64,000 nucleotides of DNA from Halalkalibacter urbisdiaboli. GTDB lineage: Bacteria > Bacillota > Bacilli > Bacillales > Bacillaceae_D. Both the position numbers and the translations under genes were made by a program. Location: NCBI RefSeq assembly GCF_002156385.1, contig NZ_MVJM01000001.1, positions 182,662-246,661 of the forward strand. The letters run 5' to 3'. Positions within the stretch are counted from its first letter, which is position 1. Each line of letters starts with the position of its first letter. Shown here piece by piece: positions 1 to 7,999 of this stretch. The notes under the pieces are model-generated. The model did no database searches and had not been told where the DNA came from. It was given only the letters and a program-made list of their open reading frames with translations.

Positions 1-42
1 CGAATCCCCTACCAGAATCCCCCGCACGCTAACCACAAGCGC

Positions 43-213
43 GCAACGGCTCCGCTTTCGCTTCGTCCCCCTCCCAAGGAAAAACCGCCCTTGGGGCTCT
101 GCTTCGCTCGTTGCTTTCTGAGAAGAAACCCACTTCTCAGAATAAAAAGATTGCAACGGCTCCGCTTTCGCTTCGTCCCCCTCCCAAGGGAAAACCGCCC
201 TTGGGAGGGGGAC
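43..213. repeat. Direct repeat with nested hairpins
   Basis: Positions 43-95 recur at 153-205 with one mismatch in 53 bases (80 versus 190). The second copy runs into a perfect 16-bp stem (175-190 with 198-213, loop AAAACCG). Between the copies lies a perfect 10-bp stem (116-125 with 133-142). Each copy begins with GCAACGGCTCC, the reverse complement of the GGAGCCGTTGC core found in the small elements near 19.6 and 48.6 kb. This suggests hairpin modules separated by a shared linker. No protein is supported upstream of 288. Confidence 0.8.
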
Positions 214-287
214 TATCACAAGTGCCTATCTGTGTGCATAGAGTGTTGTATGTTCGTGATTTTATACTTCTGAAAGGAGTATTGCAC

Positions 288-1721
288 ATGGAGCTTACTG
301 GTTCACATTGGATCTATTTGATTGGAACATGTGTCATTATTGTAACGATGCTTTGTCGGCAAAATGTAGTTGTTCCTGCTATTCTGATGACGTTTTTCGT
401 TGGATGGCTGTATAGTGGTTCCTTTGTTTTTGGGTTACAAACCATTTTCCAAGCTAGTTTAACTGCCGCAGCAGAGCTATTTAATATATTTCTCATTATC
501 GCGATAATGACAGCCCTTCTTCATTCTTTAAAGGAAATTGGGACAGATGAACAAATGATTGCTCCATTTCAAAAAGTAATGAAAAATGGCCATTTATCTT
601 ATTGGCTGCTCGCTATCGTGACGTTTTTGATTTCGTTATTTTTCTGGCCTACACCAGCCGTACCGTTAGTTGGAGCGATTCTAATACCTGTTGCCATTAA
701 AGCAGGACTTCCGCCTGTTGGTGCCGGGGTGGCGATTGCTTTAGCAGGGCAAGGAATGGCGCTATCATCGGACTATGTGATAAAAATTGCACCGATGCTT
801 ACCGCTACCTCTGCCAATATTAGTGTAGGTGAAGTCGCGGATCGGGCACTTCTTTTATCATTAGTTACAGGAACTGTTGCCATATCGCTGGCTTACTTCA
901 TGATTCGGAAATTGATCAAGTATCCTTCTCAAAAACATTTAACGGCATGGGAAGATCTCGGCGAAGATGAAGATGAGCTGATTGACAAAGAAAAACAACG
1001 CCTGACTCGAAACACGAGGCATAGTAAATTGTTTGCTGTTCTTGTGCCACTTAGCTTTTTAACGATTGTCGTTTATATGGTGCTTGCCCAGTTTTCTGCT
1101 TCAATTACTACTCTAGAAGGCGGAACTGGCGCTGCATTAATCGGTGGAACAGCCGTTCTTCTTTTAATCGCCGCTTCATCAGTCTATCAGTTTAAAAAAA
1201 CATTCTCTAATGTTAGTAACCATCTAGTGAAAGGTTTCCTCTTCGCATTTAGAGCGATGGGACCTGTTATTCCTATTGCCGGCTTTTTCTTCATTGGCAG
1301 TGAGGAGCTTTCTGCTAAGGTGTTTAGTGTAGAAAACCCTGAAAACGCTCCTTCATTCCTATTTGACCTTGTTCAAGCTGGCCAGCAAATTATTCCTGAA
1401 AGCGCGTTCTTAGCAGCCTTCGGAATCCTGATAATTGGAATGGTGACAGGGTTAGATGGTTCTGGCTTCTCGGGGCTTCCTCTAGTCGGGTCACTTGCTG
1501 GGGCATTAAGCGAAACGGTTGGTGTTGATGCAGCCACTCTCGCTGCAATTGGGCAAATGGGCTCCATTTGGGTAGGAGGCGGAACATTAATTGCTTGGTC
1601 TTCACTCGTTGCAGTTGCGGGTTTTGCCAAAGTACCTGTTATGGACCTTGTGCGTAAATGCTTTTTACCCGTCATCTTAGGTTTAGTGATCGCTACCTGC
1701 TTTGCGCTACTATTTTTATAA
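288..1721 (+). CDS. Multi-pass membrane permease, family uncertain
   Basis: A 477-residue, strongly hydrophobic protein with about ten to twelve predicted membrane spans and one charged cytoplasmic loop (around residues 215-245, rich in D, E and K). The ATG at 288 follows GAAAGGAG (272-279) and begins directly with a membrane segment; the reading frame continues upstream only through the repeat region and is not used. Conserved-looking small-residue motifs (FWPTPAVPL and GQGMALSSDY) resemble re-entrant loops of ion or anion permeases of the GntP/NhaC/ArsB type. I cannot fix the family or the substrate. It is monocistronic and ends at a terminator shared with the convergent redox genes. Confidence 0.7.
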   Translation: MELTGSHWIYLIGTCVIIVTMLCRQNVVVPAILMTFFVGWLYSGSFVFGLQTIFQASLTAAAELFNIFLIIAIMTALLHSLKEIGTDEQMIAPFQKVMKNGHLSYWLLAIVTFLISLFFWPTPAVPLVGAILIPVAIKAGLPPVGAGVAIALAGQGMALSSDYVIKIAPMLTATSANISVGEVADRALLLSLVTGTVAISLAYFMIRKLIKYPSQKHLTAWEDLGEDEDELIDKEKQRLTRNTRHSKLFAVLVPLSFLTIVVYMVLAQFSASITTLEGGTGAALIGGTAVLLLIAASSVYQFKKTFSNVSNHLVKGFLFAFRAMGPVIPIAGFFFIGSEELSAKVFSVENPENAPSFLFDLVQAGQQIIPESAFLAAFGILIIGMVTGLDGSGFSGLPLVGSLAGALSETVGVDAATLAAIGQMGSIWVGGGTLIAWSSLVAVAGFAKVPVMDLVRKCFLPVILGLVIATCFALLFL

Positions 1722-1730
1722 TAAATAAGA

Positions 1731-1767
1731 GGTGCCCACTGCAATTAGCTTAAATGGGCACCCCTTC
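1731..1767. terminator. Bidirectional terminator
   Basis: GGTGCCCA (1731-1738) pairs with TGGGCACC (1755-1762), sitting between the convergent permease and thioredoxin-like genes. T and A tracts flank it on both sides, so it could serve both strands. Confidence 0.65.
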
Positions 1768-1773
1768 GTCTAT

Positions 1774-2244
1774 TCACTTCAAAACATGATCATTAAAAAA
1801 TGCCGTGTATTCTTCATTTGATGCAGCGCCAACGATTCTTTCCTTTTCCTCACCGTTTTCAAAATGAATAAGGGTTGGTGTTGAATCAATGTTATAGTCA
1901 CTCCAGCCAGCTTCAAATTCTAGAACATTATACTGAACTAAATCAACACCTACTTCTTCTGCTAAAGGAACAAGGCGCGGTGTAGCTTCCTTACAGTATG
2001 GACACGTCGAGCTGTAAAAATAAACTGTTACGTCATCCCCTTGTGACAGCCTTTCTGATAATTCATCTGGAAGAATCACATTTTGATAGTTTGGATCGTC
2101 TAACAGATCCGTAGTCGCACTATGTAACTTATCCTTTCCGAATGGATTGCCTTCTGCTTTTTTTGTTTGTTGAACATTGGAGACAACAGCAAGACTTATA
2201 AATAAAAGAAGGACAATCCCTCCGTAAATGAGTAATTTTTTCAT
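1774..2244 (-). CDS. Membrane-anchored thioredoxin-like oxidoreductase
   Basis: This 156-residue protein has an N-terminal membrane anchor (residues 4-22) and a thioredoxin fold with the active site CPYC inside the segment YSSTCPYCKEATP. The cis-proline loop is visible as STPTLIHF. It would act outside the membrane as a thiol:disulfide oxidoreductase, probably exchanging disulfides with the neighbouring DsbB-type protein. Its ATG overlaps the stop of bdbC by four bases (ATGA), so the two are translationally coupled. The CPYC motif is glutaredoxin-like rather than the CPHC of DsbA, so it may be a BdbA/BdbD analogue and not a strict orthologue. Confidence 0.85.
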   Translation of the reverse strand: MKKLLIYGGIVLLLFISLAVVSNVQQTKKAEGNPFGKDKLHSATTDLLDDPNYQNVILPDELSERLSQGDDVTVYFYSSTCPYCKEATPRLVPLAEEVGVDLVQYNVLEFEAGWSDYNIDSTPTLIHFENGEEKERIVGAASNEEYTAFFNDHVLK

Positions 2245-2669
2245 GATAACTCCCTCCTATTAGACTTTAATACTACTAAACTGCATATGAAAATAATGAA
2301 AAAGGCAGTGCCTGCTAAAAATGGTATTGTAATAAAACCGAACCAATTAATATATTGTCCCGTACAGGGTACTCGCCCGCAAGAAGGTGCACTTGAGGCA
2401 AGAAATGAAAGTTTCTGTATTCCATAATGATAGATCGAAAATAACAATCCGATAAAAGATAGGACACTTGAATAAAGGGCAACCTGTGCATCCTTTTTCA
2501 CAATTCCTATAAACAGAATAATGACTAGCGGGTACATAAGAATCCGTTGATACCAGCATAATGTACAAGGTTCAAATTGTCGTATTTCAGAAAAATAGAG
2601 TGAGCCTAGAGTGGCAATAAAGGACGTGAGCCATGCTAGGTGCAGCGTGTTTTCATTTGATTTATTCAT
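2241..2669 (-). CDS. bdbC: Disulfide bond formation protein (DsbB family)
   Basis: A 142-residue, four-span membrane protein of the DsbB/BdbC family. The first quinone-coupled cysteine pair is seen as CTLCWYQR near residue 35, and the second as CGRVPC near residue 97. Family members reoxidise extracytoplasmic thiol oxidases and pass electrons to menaquinone. Here the partner is the thioredoxin-like protein encoded by the overlapping downstream gene. The ATG follows a GAGG sequence. Two inverted repeats lie within 100 bp upstream, suggesting dedicated regulation. Confidence 0.92.
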   Translation of the reverse strand: MNKSNENTLHLAWLTSFIATLGSLYFSEIRQFEPCTLCWYQRILMYPLVIILFIGIVKKDAQVALYSSVLSFIGLLFSIYHYGIQKLSFLASSAPSCGRVPCTGQYINWFGFITIPFLAGTAFFIIFICSLVVLKSNRRELS

Positions 2670-2697
2670 AGATTATGTCCTCTTTCTCTTATTTCCT

Positions 2698-2767
2698 TAA
2701 GACTAAACCTTATTATACTTTAGTCTTACTGTCAGCTTTTTGTCAATTTCGTGAAATTGACAAAAAG
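2698..2767 (-). promoter_or_regulatory. Two inverted repeats upstream of bdbC
   Basis: TAAGACTAAA (2698-2707) pairs with TTTAGTCTTA (2719-2728) around an 11-bp spacer, and a TATAAT-like -10 lies in that spacer on the minus strand. Further upstream is a perfect 15-bp-arm palindrome (2736-2750 with 2753-2767, arm CTTTTTGTCAATTTC). The first looks like an operator over the bdbC promoter. The second could be an operator or a weak bidirectional terminator for the HemD-like gene. The regulator cannot be named from sequence. Confidence 0.5.
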
Positions 2768-2809
2768 GACCACGAAAAGGGGCAAGCCTTCCCATGACCC
2801 AAAACCGAG

Positions 2810-3625
2810 TTAGTTTTCATTCCTACTATAAAAACGGGCAGCTTCGACGATCATTGCACCCATTCGTTCAATGACTGGGGCAATTACACGAGCAACTCCT
2901 TCATCTTTTAGCGCTTCAGTCGTAACCTTTCCGACCGATACAGCAACTACCTTGTCAGAAAAACGTTCAATAAGTTGATTTTCAAAACCTTGTTCCTTAG
3001 CATAATCAAAGAGAGAACGTACTTGAATCGCCGTTGTAAAACATATTGCATCGACTTCTTCAGAAAGGATTTCACTGCATAACAATTCAATCGTCTCTTT
3101 TTCTGGTGCGATATGTTGATAAGGGAGAATTTCGGTAACCTTTGCCCCCTTTTGCTCAAGAAAATCTGTTAGCTTCGGTACGGTCAATCCATGTAATTGA
3201 ACAAGCACCTGTTTATTTGAGAAATCAAACTTTTCAAGGGAATGCATGAGCCCTTGTGTCGTTCCGTCAATATCAACGGCAACTGATTTTACACCGATTT
3301 TTTTTAATACGCCGACCGTTTTATAGCCGCGTGAAGCAACGTTAGCATTTTGAATGACCTCAATAAATCGCTCTTTCAATGTAAGTCTTTCAGCTAGCTC
3401 TAACAGGGTCTCAAGTCCAATACCAGTCGTGAAAAGAACCCAATCAAAATCGGTTTGAATTAGCTCTTTAAATTCTGTTTCAATTTGTTTATCTGCCAAA
3501 TAAACCGTTCCTTGTAAAGGTCTTAAGACAGGAATGCCACCCTGCTTCTCAATAATTGTACTCATTTCCTCTGTCTTTCTAGCACCTGCTATCACGACAC
3601 GTTTCCCTGTTAATCCGATCCCCAT
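2810..3625 (-). CDS. Uroporphyrinogen-III synthase-like protein
   Basis: The 271-residue protein matches the HemD fold: two alternating alpha/beta domains, each carrying the family turn (FTTGIGLETLLE in the first, FTTAIQVRSLFDYA in the second), and a C-terminal conserved SVGKVTTEALKDEG. HemD closes and inverts the linear tetrapyrrole in haem synthesis. It lies alone here, far from any hemACDB genes, so it may be a stand-alone paralogue with an altered role. ATG 3625 follows GGGTGA; an in-frame TTG just upstream is less likely. Confidence 0.8.
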   Translation of the reverse strand: MGIGLTGKRVVIAGARKTEEMSTIIEKQGGIPVLRPLQGTVYLADKQIETEFKELIQTDFDWVLFTTGIGLETLLELAERLTLKERFIEVIQNANVASRGYKTVGVLKKIGVKSVAVDIDGTTQGLMHSLEKFDFSNKQVLVQLHGLTVPKLTDFLEQKGAKVTEILPYQHIAPEKETIELLCSEILSEEVDAICFTTAIQVRSLFDYAKEQGFENQLIERFSDKVVAVSVGKVTTEALKDEGVARVIAPVIERMGAMIVEAARFYSRNEN

Positions 3626-3659
3626 CAAATCACCCTTTTCTCTTATCGTTTACTACATA

Positions 3660-4529
3660 TCATTTTCTTAATGCACGCCAGCTTCGATAATGATGAATCG
3701 CGAAGCCACGAAAATATCGATAGCGTTTATAGATGCTTTTTACTTTATCAAGCTCAAGTAGCATAGAAGCTTCCCCGTTATCTAAAAAGGTCAAAAGATT
3801 TCCTTCCGTTGTCCAATCAGTCTCAACCGCAATATATATGTTTTTACCTTTTTTGTTAGCATAAACAAGCTCATCTTTTACAATATCAATGATCCCGTCC
3901 AAGTTTTCTGCATGATCTCGATAAGCCATTACCGTTGTTGAATCAGCCTGATCAATTAACCATTCAGATAACTTTCCGCTTCCGAAGCGTTTATTAAAAT
4001 AGACTTCGGAATCAAACCAAAAGGGAATATCAATTCCAAATTCAATGTTTAATTGTCTAGTTGTCTGTTTAAAATCTAAAATGACTTGTTGATATTCTTC
4101 TATCGTTGCTCGCCTATTCATGAACCATCGAGGGCATAAGTAGGGCTCCACATCAATATGTAAGCCAGTAAAACGCTGTTCAGTCGTTGACGATTGTTGA
4201 TACTGCGTTAACCAATTGATTATCGGAATATATTGAACCCTTCCCATTCGATCGACCCAAGTTGGTGAACCATCAAGTGCATGGACATTTATCGACATTT
4301 GATTGGCTTTCTCGATAAAGTGTTGATAATGCCCAATCTGGACATTCTGGTTAACTTGAAGATATAAATGAGAAACCCCTTTTTTCTGTAAAAAAACTAA
4401 CACCTCATCAGGTTGATGAATAATATCCTCAGTATGCCAAACCCATGTCGCTGTTTCGTTTGGTTCGCTTGCGTTTAAATTAAATGGGGTAAGTAGAAAA
4501 AGAACTATTGCTAGATGTGTCGTTCCCAC
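3660..4529 (-). CDS. Predicted secreted TIM-barrel hydrolase-like protein
   Basis: About 289 residues. The GTG at 4529 is chosen because it has AAAGGGG at the right distance and gives a clean signal peptide (hydrophobic residues 4-17, then NASEPNE); a GTG at 4574 would add a charged tail with no ribosome binding site. The mature part looks like a barrel with a DxE segment (GLHIDVEPYLCP) at a strand end and a later VMAYRDHAENL strand, as in GH18-like and related glycosidase folds. No close family is recognised, and sugar specificity is unknown. It appears monocistronic. Confidence 0.6.
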   Translation of the reverse strand: MGTTHLAIVLFLLTPFNLNASEPNETATWVWHTEDIIHQPDEVLVFLQKKGVSHLYLQVNQNVQIGHYQHFIEKANQMSINVHALDGSPTWVDRMGRVQYIPIINWLTQYQQSSTTEQRFTGLHIDVEPYLCPRWFMNRRATIEEYQQVILDFKQTTRQLNIEFGIDIPFWFDSEVYFNKRFGSGKLSEWLIDQADSTTVMAYRDHAENLDGIIDIVKDELVYANKKGKNIYIAVETDWTTEGNLLTFLDNGEASMLLELDKVKSIYKRYRYFRGFAIHHYRSWRALRK

Positions 4530-4618
4530 TTTATTCCCCTTTCTGATTTTAACATGTAATTCTTCCTGCTTCACTTTTTTAGTATAGAGGAATGCCTCCT
4601 ATTTGTCTTTCACTTTCA

Positions 4619-5185
4619 TCATTTTCTGTAAATTGTCAGTCCATGCAAATACGCATTAATCATTTTTTTATAGCTATCATCTAAGGAAAGAGAAAGCCCA
4701 AACCCCCCATTTCGCTCTAGAGACGCAAAGCCATGCAGCATGCTGCGAATTCCTCTTACTGCATGGAGACTTTCCTCTTCATTTATATCAAATGTTTTTA
4801 TAATTGCGACAGTTAGCTGAACAATAGCTGCACTCGCCCTTTCAATTTCTTCTACTGTTACATCCGGCGCTAACGTCATTTCATATACTCCTGGATGTTC
4901 TCTTGCAAAGGTCAGATAGGCTTTTGCTAATTGATGAACAGCCTCCTCTCTCACAACTCGTCTCGTTGCGTTTTCAATCCGTCTCAATAACTCATTCAAT
5001 CCATGTAACACAACTTTGTTGCGGACATCCTGTAAACTGGAAATATGATTGTATAAGGATGGAGGTCTCACCCCTAGCTTTTTCGCAAGAGTTGCAATCG
5101 TTACACTAGTAGGCCCTTCAGCATCTGCCAATTGAATCGCTGTTTGTACAACAGTAGAATAATCGAGTCCAATTCGAGGTGACAT
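4619..5185 (-). CDS. TetR-family repressor
   Basis: A 188-residue regulator: N-terminal helix-turn-helix at about residues 10-50 (TIATLAKKLGVRPPSLYNH), followed by an all-helical ligand domain of the TetR WHG type (HGFASLERNGGFG). ATG 5185 has GGGGG seven bases upstream, and leaves 13 bp after the stop of the metallo-hydrolase gene, so the two form one operon. It most likely represses its own operon through the paired ACTAAT palindromes at 5921-5962. The inducing ligand is unknown; the family often senses small hydrophobic compounds. Confidence 0.9.
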   Translation of the reverse strand: MSPRIGLDYSTVVQTAIQLADAEGPTSVTIATLAKKLGVRPPSLYNHISSLQDVRNKVVLHGLNELLRRIENATRRVVREEAVHQLAKAYLTFAREHPGVYEMTLAPDVTVEEIERASAAIVQLTVAIIKTFDINEEESLHAVRGIRSMLHGFASLERNGGFGLSLSLDDSYKKMINAYLHGLTIYRK

Positions 5186-5198
5186 GTAATTTCCCCCT

Positions 5199-5900
5199 TT
5201 ACGCCGTTTGGTCGACTTCATCAATTAATTTTTTTAATAAGGTGCAAGGCTGATGGATCATTTTGCCGTGACCACACGCAATATATTCAGGTTGAAGTTG
5301 TAAAATTTTACGTGCACTTTCTATCGCCAATTGCTTGTTCCACGTTGCCCATGCAGGAAAAGGGAAAAATGGCTTAAACGTACCCGAAATTGCAAAGCCT
5401 CCCCTAGTTTGAAAAGCATCACCTACAATCACGCCTTTAGTACGTACATCTAGAAGTGACATTGAGCCTGGTGTATGGCCTGGTGTTGAAATAATCTGTA
5501 ATGAGCCAATTCTGTCTCCATCATTTAAATATAAGTCAGGTATCGTCGTAATGCCTTTCGGTAAATCTCCTTTTATTGGAAAATGCTCTCCGGGTTGTAT
5601 TGAACGATCCCCTCTTAGCAATTTCTCATCTCTCTTTGAAATATAAACAAGAGCATCGGGGAAGGCTTTCTTTACTTTATCTAATGCCCCAACGTGATCT
5701 GAATGGCCATGAGTAATCACAATTCGAGTTATCTGCTTTTTTAACATAGCTGATGTTTGGAGAATAGCTTTCACGCTAAAAGGCAGAGCAGCATCAATTA
5801 AAGTTAATTCTTTCTCTTCTTCTGCCAGATAACAATTAACTGGAAAGAACCGAGGCATAAAGGATAATTGATACACTGATTTTACTTTTGTTAGCTTCAT
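5199..5900 (-). CDS. MBL-fold metallo-hydrolase
   Basis: This 233-residue protein has the metallo-beta-lactamase fold with the metal motif HGHSDH (residues 64-69), a third-strand histidine in STPGHTPGS, an aspartate in VGDAFQ and a final histidine in ACGHGK. It belongs to the glyoxalase-II-like hydrolases of broad substrate range. It is the first gene of a two-gene operon with the TetR regulator, an arrangement typical of an inducible detoxification enzyme. The leader contains a promoter overlapped by two operators. Confidence 0.9.
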   Translation of the reverse strand: MKLTKVKSVYQLSFMPRFFPVNCYLAEEEKELTLIDAALPFSVKAILQTSAMLKKQITRIVITHGHSDHVGALDKVKKAFPDALVYISKRDEKLLRGDRSIQPGEHFPIKGDLPKGITTIPDLYLNDGDRIGSLQIISTPGHTPGSMSLLDVRTKGVIVGDAFQTRGGFAISGTFKPFFPFPAWATWNKQLAIESARKILQLQPEYIACGHGKMIHQPCTLLKKLIDEVDQTA

Positions 5901-5920
5901 AAAACACCCCTCCGAACCTT

Positions 5921-5970
5921 AAACTAATGGTATTAGTTTCACTATAACTAATGTCATTAGTTTTTGTCAA
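5921..5970 (-). promoter_or_regulatory. Promoter with twin TetR operators
   Basis: On the minus strand TTGACA (5965-5970) and TATAGT (5941-5946) are separated by 18 bp. One palindrome, ACTAAT-N5-ATTAGT type (5946-5962), fills the spacer, and a second (5921-5939, 8-bp arms) lies just downstream of the -10. Both share AACTAATG..ATTAGTT. Repressor binding at either would block RNA polymerase, a simple autoregulatory switch for the hydrolase/TetR operon. Confidence 0.85.
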
Positions 5971-6042
5971 TATAAAAGCTTTGCTAATGTTAAGCCCCCT
6001 CAAGAACGAATTCCTGAAGAGGACCGATTATTTGCTTGAACA

Positions 6043-6963
6043 CTACTTAGGTTGCCAAAGATACTCTAACACGGAAGCTGGAAGTAAGTTCGTATCAATA
6101 TTACATTGCTCTGCTTCAAGACCGTACTGCCATACAACATCTCGTCTGCTATCAGGTACTTCTGGTTGAAAGTCTGGGGCATTAGCCTCTGTCGTAATAC
6201 CTACTTGAGGTTGGTTTGTCCAGATTATCATCTCTTCACCAATCGTCTCTTCCTCCCTAACCGCTTCCTCATACGCAACTCGGACATCGCCATCTTCCGA
6301 AAACACACCATAAATAGCAGGTACATAATCTGATGCAGAAATAGTATCATACCAGCCCATTATAAACTGCGAATCAATCGGGTACTCTGGTTCAACATTT
6401 GCGAATATTGCAACCCCGTTAGGGACACCTATTTGTTTAGCATATTCGATAGCTACTTTCGCTTCTGCTACTCCTTTCTCGTAGGTTGTTCCATCTATAA
6501 AATGATTATAAATAACAAGAATAGAATAACCATTTTGATGAAGGAGTGTTACTTCCTTCTCTGTTAACCCAAACGAAACTTCTTCCTTATCCTCTAAATA
6601 CCGCCCCCAAAAAGTTGGCTCACCAAAATGATTCCTTACACATGCTGCAAGCTGCTCTGTTGTCCTACTCGCTGAATCAACACCCCACAAGACTTCTTGA
6701 CTACCTTCACTCTGTTCCTCCTCAGATGAACGCCCCTCTCCATTTGACTCTTGATCATCTTCTGCTTCGTTTTCTTTTGGAGATGAATCGCCTTCTTCGC
6801 TTGACTCTTGCTCATCTCCTGCTTCGTTTTCTTGAGGATAATCCTCAAAGATTTCATCCAAATCTATATCACTTGTTGTTTCATGATCGCCCTGAATAAC
6901 AAATAAATAAAAAGTCGTAGCAGCAACAAGATAAAGGAACCCAATAATGATATATTGGCGCAC
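6043..6963 (-). CDS. DUF1906 glycoside-hydrolase-like surface protein
   Basis: A 306-residue protein: one N-terminal membrane anchor or uncleaved signal (residues 4-25), an acidic linker (about 30-90) built mostly of E, D, S and N, then a DUF1906 barrel starting at WGVDSASRTTEQLAAC. The domain shows the usual GEPTFWGRYL and later NVEPEYP strands of the Rv2525c-like family, thought to be peptidoglycan or glycan hydrolase-like. The linker contains two near-identical repeats, visible also in DNA, and probably spans the cell wall. GTG 6963 follows GGGGTGAG. Catalytic activity is unproven for most of the family. Confidence 0.8.
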   Translation of the reverse strand: MRQYIIIGFLYLVAATTFYLFVIQGDHETTSDIDLDEIFEDYPQENEAGDEQESSEEGDSSPKENEAEDDQESNGEGRSSEEEQSEGSQEVLWGVDSASRTTEQLAACVRNHFGEPTFWGRYLEDKEEVSFGLTEKEVTLLHQNGYSILVIYNHFIDGTTYEKGVAEAKVAIEYAKQIGVPNGVAIFANVEPEYPIDSQFIMGWYDTISASDYVPAIYGVFSEDGDVRVAYEEAVREEETIGEEMIIWTNQPQVGITTEANAPDFQPEVPDSRRDVVWQYGLEAEQCNIDTNLLPASVLEYLWQPK

Positions 6964-7060
6964 AATCTCACCCCAATCATAAAGTGAATTCCATTTATCT
7001 TATTTGGTGCTGGTATTGATTGTGCAGGCGCTTGTCTTTGCTGTTTTTATAAAAAAATAA

Positions 7061-7098
7061 GAGTGACTCGAAAAGGTACATTCACCTTTTGAGCACTC
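7061..7098 (-). terminator. Terminator of the 51-residue membrane gene
   Basis: On the minus strand an interrupted stem (GAGTG..CAAAAGGT with ACCTTTT..CACTC) is followed by TTATTTTTTT. It lies ten bases past the stop of the small gene at 7109-7264. Confidence 0.75.
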
Positions 7099-7108
7099 CT
7101 TCGTACGA

Positions 7109-7264
7109 TTACTTTATCTTTTTCATTCTCTCTTCAATTAACAACAGCTCCTTATCAGCTTCCTCTGATAACAATCGTTCCATTAACGCAGTTATATGGT
7201 TCCCTAGCATCATGACGAAAAAAAACAGGAGAAAAAATATAGATACTGCCAAAATGAGAATCAT
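7109..7264 (-). CDS. Small single-span membrane protein
   Basis: A 51-residue gene read directly from the sequence. ATG 7264 is preceded by AAAGGGGAGAG. The protein has one N-terminal membrane span (residues 2-21, rich in F, L, I and V) and a charged helical tail ending EERMKKIK. A terminator follows within ten bases, so gene boundaries are well defined. I recognise no family. Its composition resembles the small sporulation or membrane-complex proteins common in Bacillaceae, but no function can be given. Confidence 0.7.
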   Translation of the reverse strand: MILILAVSIFFLLFFFVMMLGNHITALMERLLSEEADKELLLIEERMKKIK

Positions 7265-7387
7265 GACTCTCTCCCCTTTCCCCCTTTATAACCAATCTAT
7301 ATCGGGCGAAAGAGAAAAATGCATACTTTTTCCTTAATCCACTCATACTAGCAACAAAGTAAAGCCAAATTGCGAGAGGTGAAGAAA

Positions 7388-7951
7388 TTGTTAAAACTGA
7401 GACATGTCATCCTTGTAATTACATTAGCTACGAGTATTGCAGGATGTAGAGCAGATTCTGAAACCGATATTGCACGTGATGCAGAGGCACAGCAGCAATC
7501 ATCGAAAAATTATTACGGTGTCGCAAGTAACACAGACCAAAATGATGCAAAGAATGACTTACCTTCAGCAGTACAAGTATACGCAGAAAATGCTGGCTAT
7601 TATTTAAGAAACACCATTAACCAGTTAGAGAGCCTTGCCCCGTATTTAGAAAACAATACGTTAACCGATGAGGAAAGAAAAGAGCTTTATGAAGTCATTT
7701 CAAACGTGAAATCGAAAAGCGAGCAATTTTTAGAACAAGAACGCCCTCTTGAATTTGATGCATTTCATGATATTTTAATCAGCATGCTTACAGAGATCGA
7801 TGCTTTTGAACGGATCCTTAGCGATATGCGAACACCTATCCATCCATTACAAGTAGAAAATGCACGTGTTTATTATGAAAACGCAATTCTAACTCATAAG
7901 CAATTAGAAATGGAATACCAATCCTTAGCTGAAGAGTTAGGTTTTTATTAA
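7388..7951 (+). CDS. Predicted lipoprotein, unknown function
   Basis: A TTG start at 7388 is supported by GAGAGGTG six bases upstream; the frame remains open to an earlier TTG at 7370 but without a site. The 187-residue protein has a lipoprotein signal peptide with lipobox SIAGC at about residue 20, then a low-complexity stretch and a predominantly helical domain with a DEERKELYE-type amphipathic pattern. It would be anchored on the outer face of the membrane. No family is recognised. A bidirectional terminator separates it from the convergent YhcN-like lipoprotein gene. Confidence 0.75.
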   Translation: MLKLRHVILVITLATSIAGCRADSETDIARDAEAQQQSSKNYYGVASNTDQNDAKNDLPSAVQVYAENAGYYLRNTINQLESLAPYLENNTLTDEERKELYEVISNVKSKSEQFLEQERPLEFDAFHDILISMLTEIDAFERILSDMRTPIHPLQVENARVYYENAILTHKQLEMEYQSLAEELGFY

Positions 7952-7955
7952 ATCT

Positions 7956-7997
7956 AAAAAACGGGTTAGCCCTAAAATATGGGTTAACCCGTTTTTA
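7956..7997. terminator. Bidirectional terminator
   Basis: AAAAACGGGTTAGCCC pairs with GGGTTAACCCGTTTTT with one mismatch, giving a strong stem with T runs on both strands between two convergent lipoprotein genes. Confidence 0.9.
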
Positions 7998-7999
7998 TA

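Noticed and set aside
2347-2568. Open frame inside bdbC
   Set aside because: It lies in another frame of a well-supported DsbB family gene and has no ribosome binding site.
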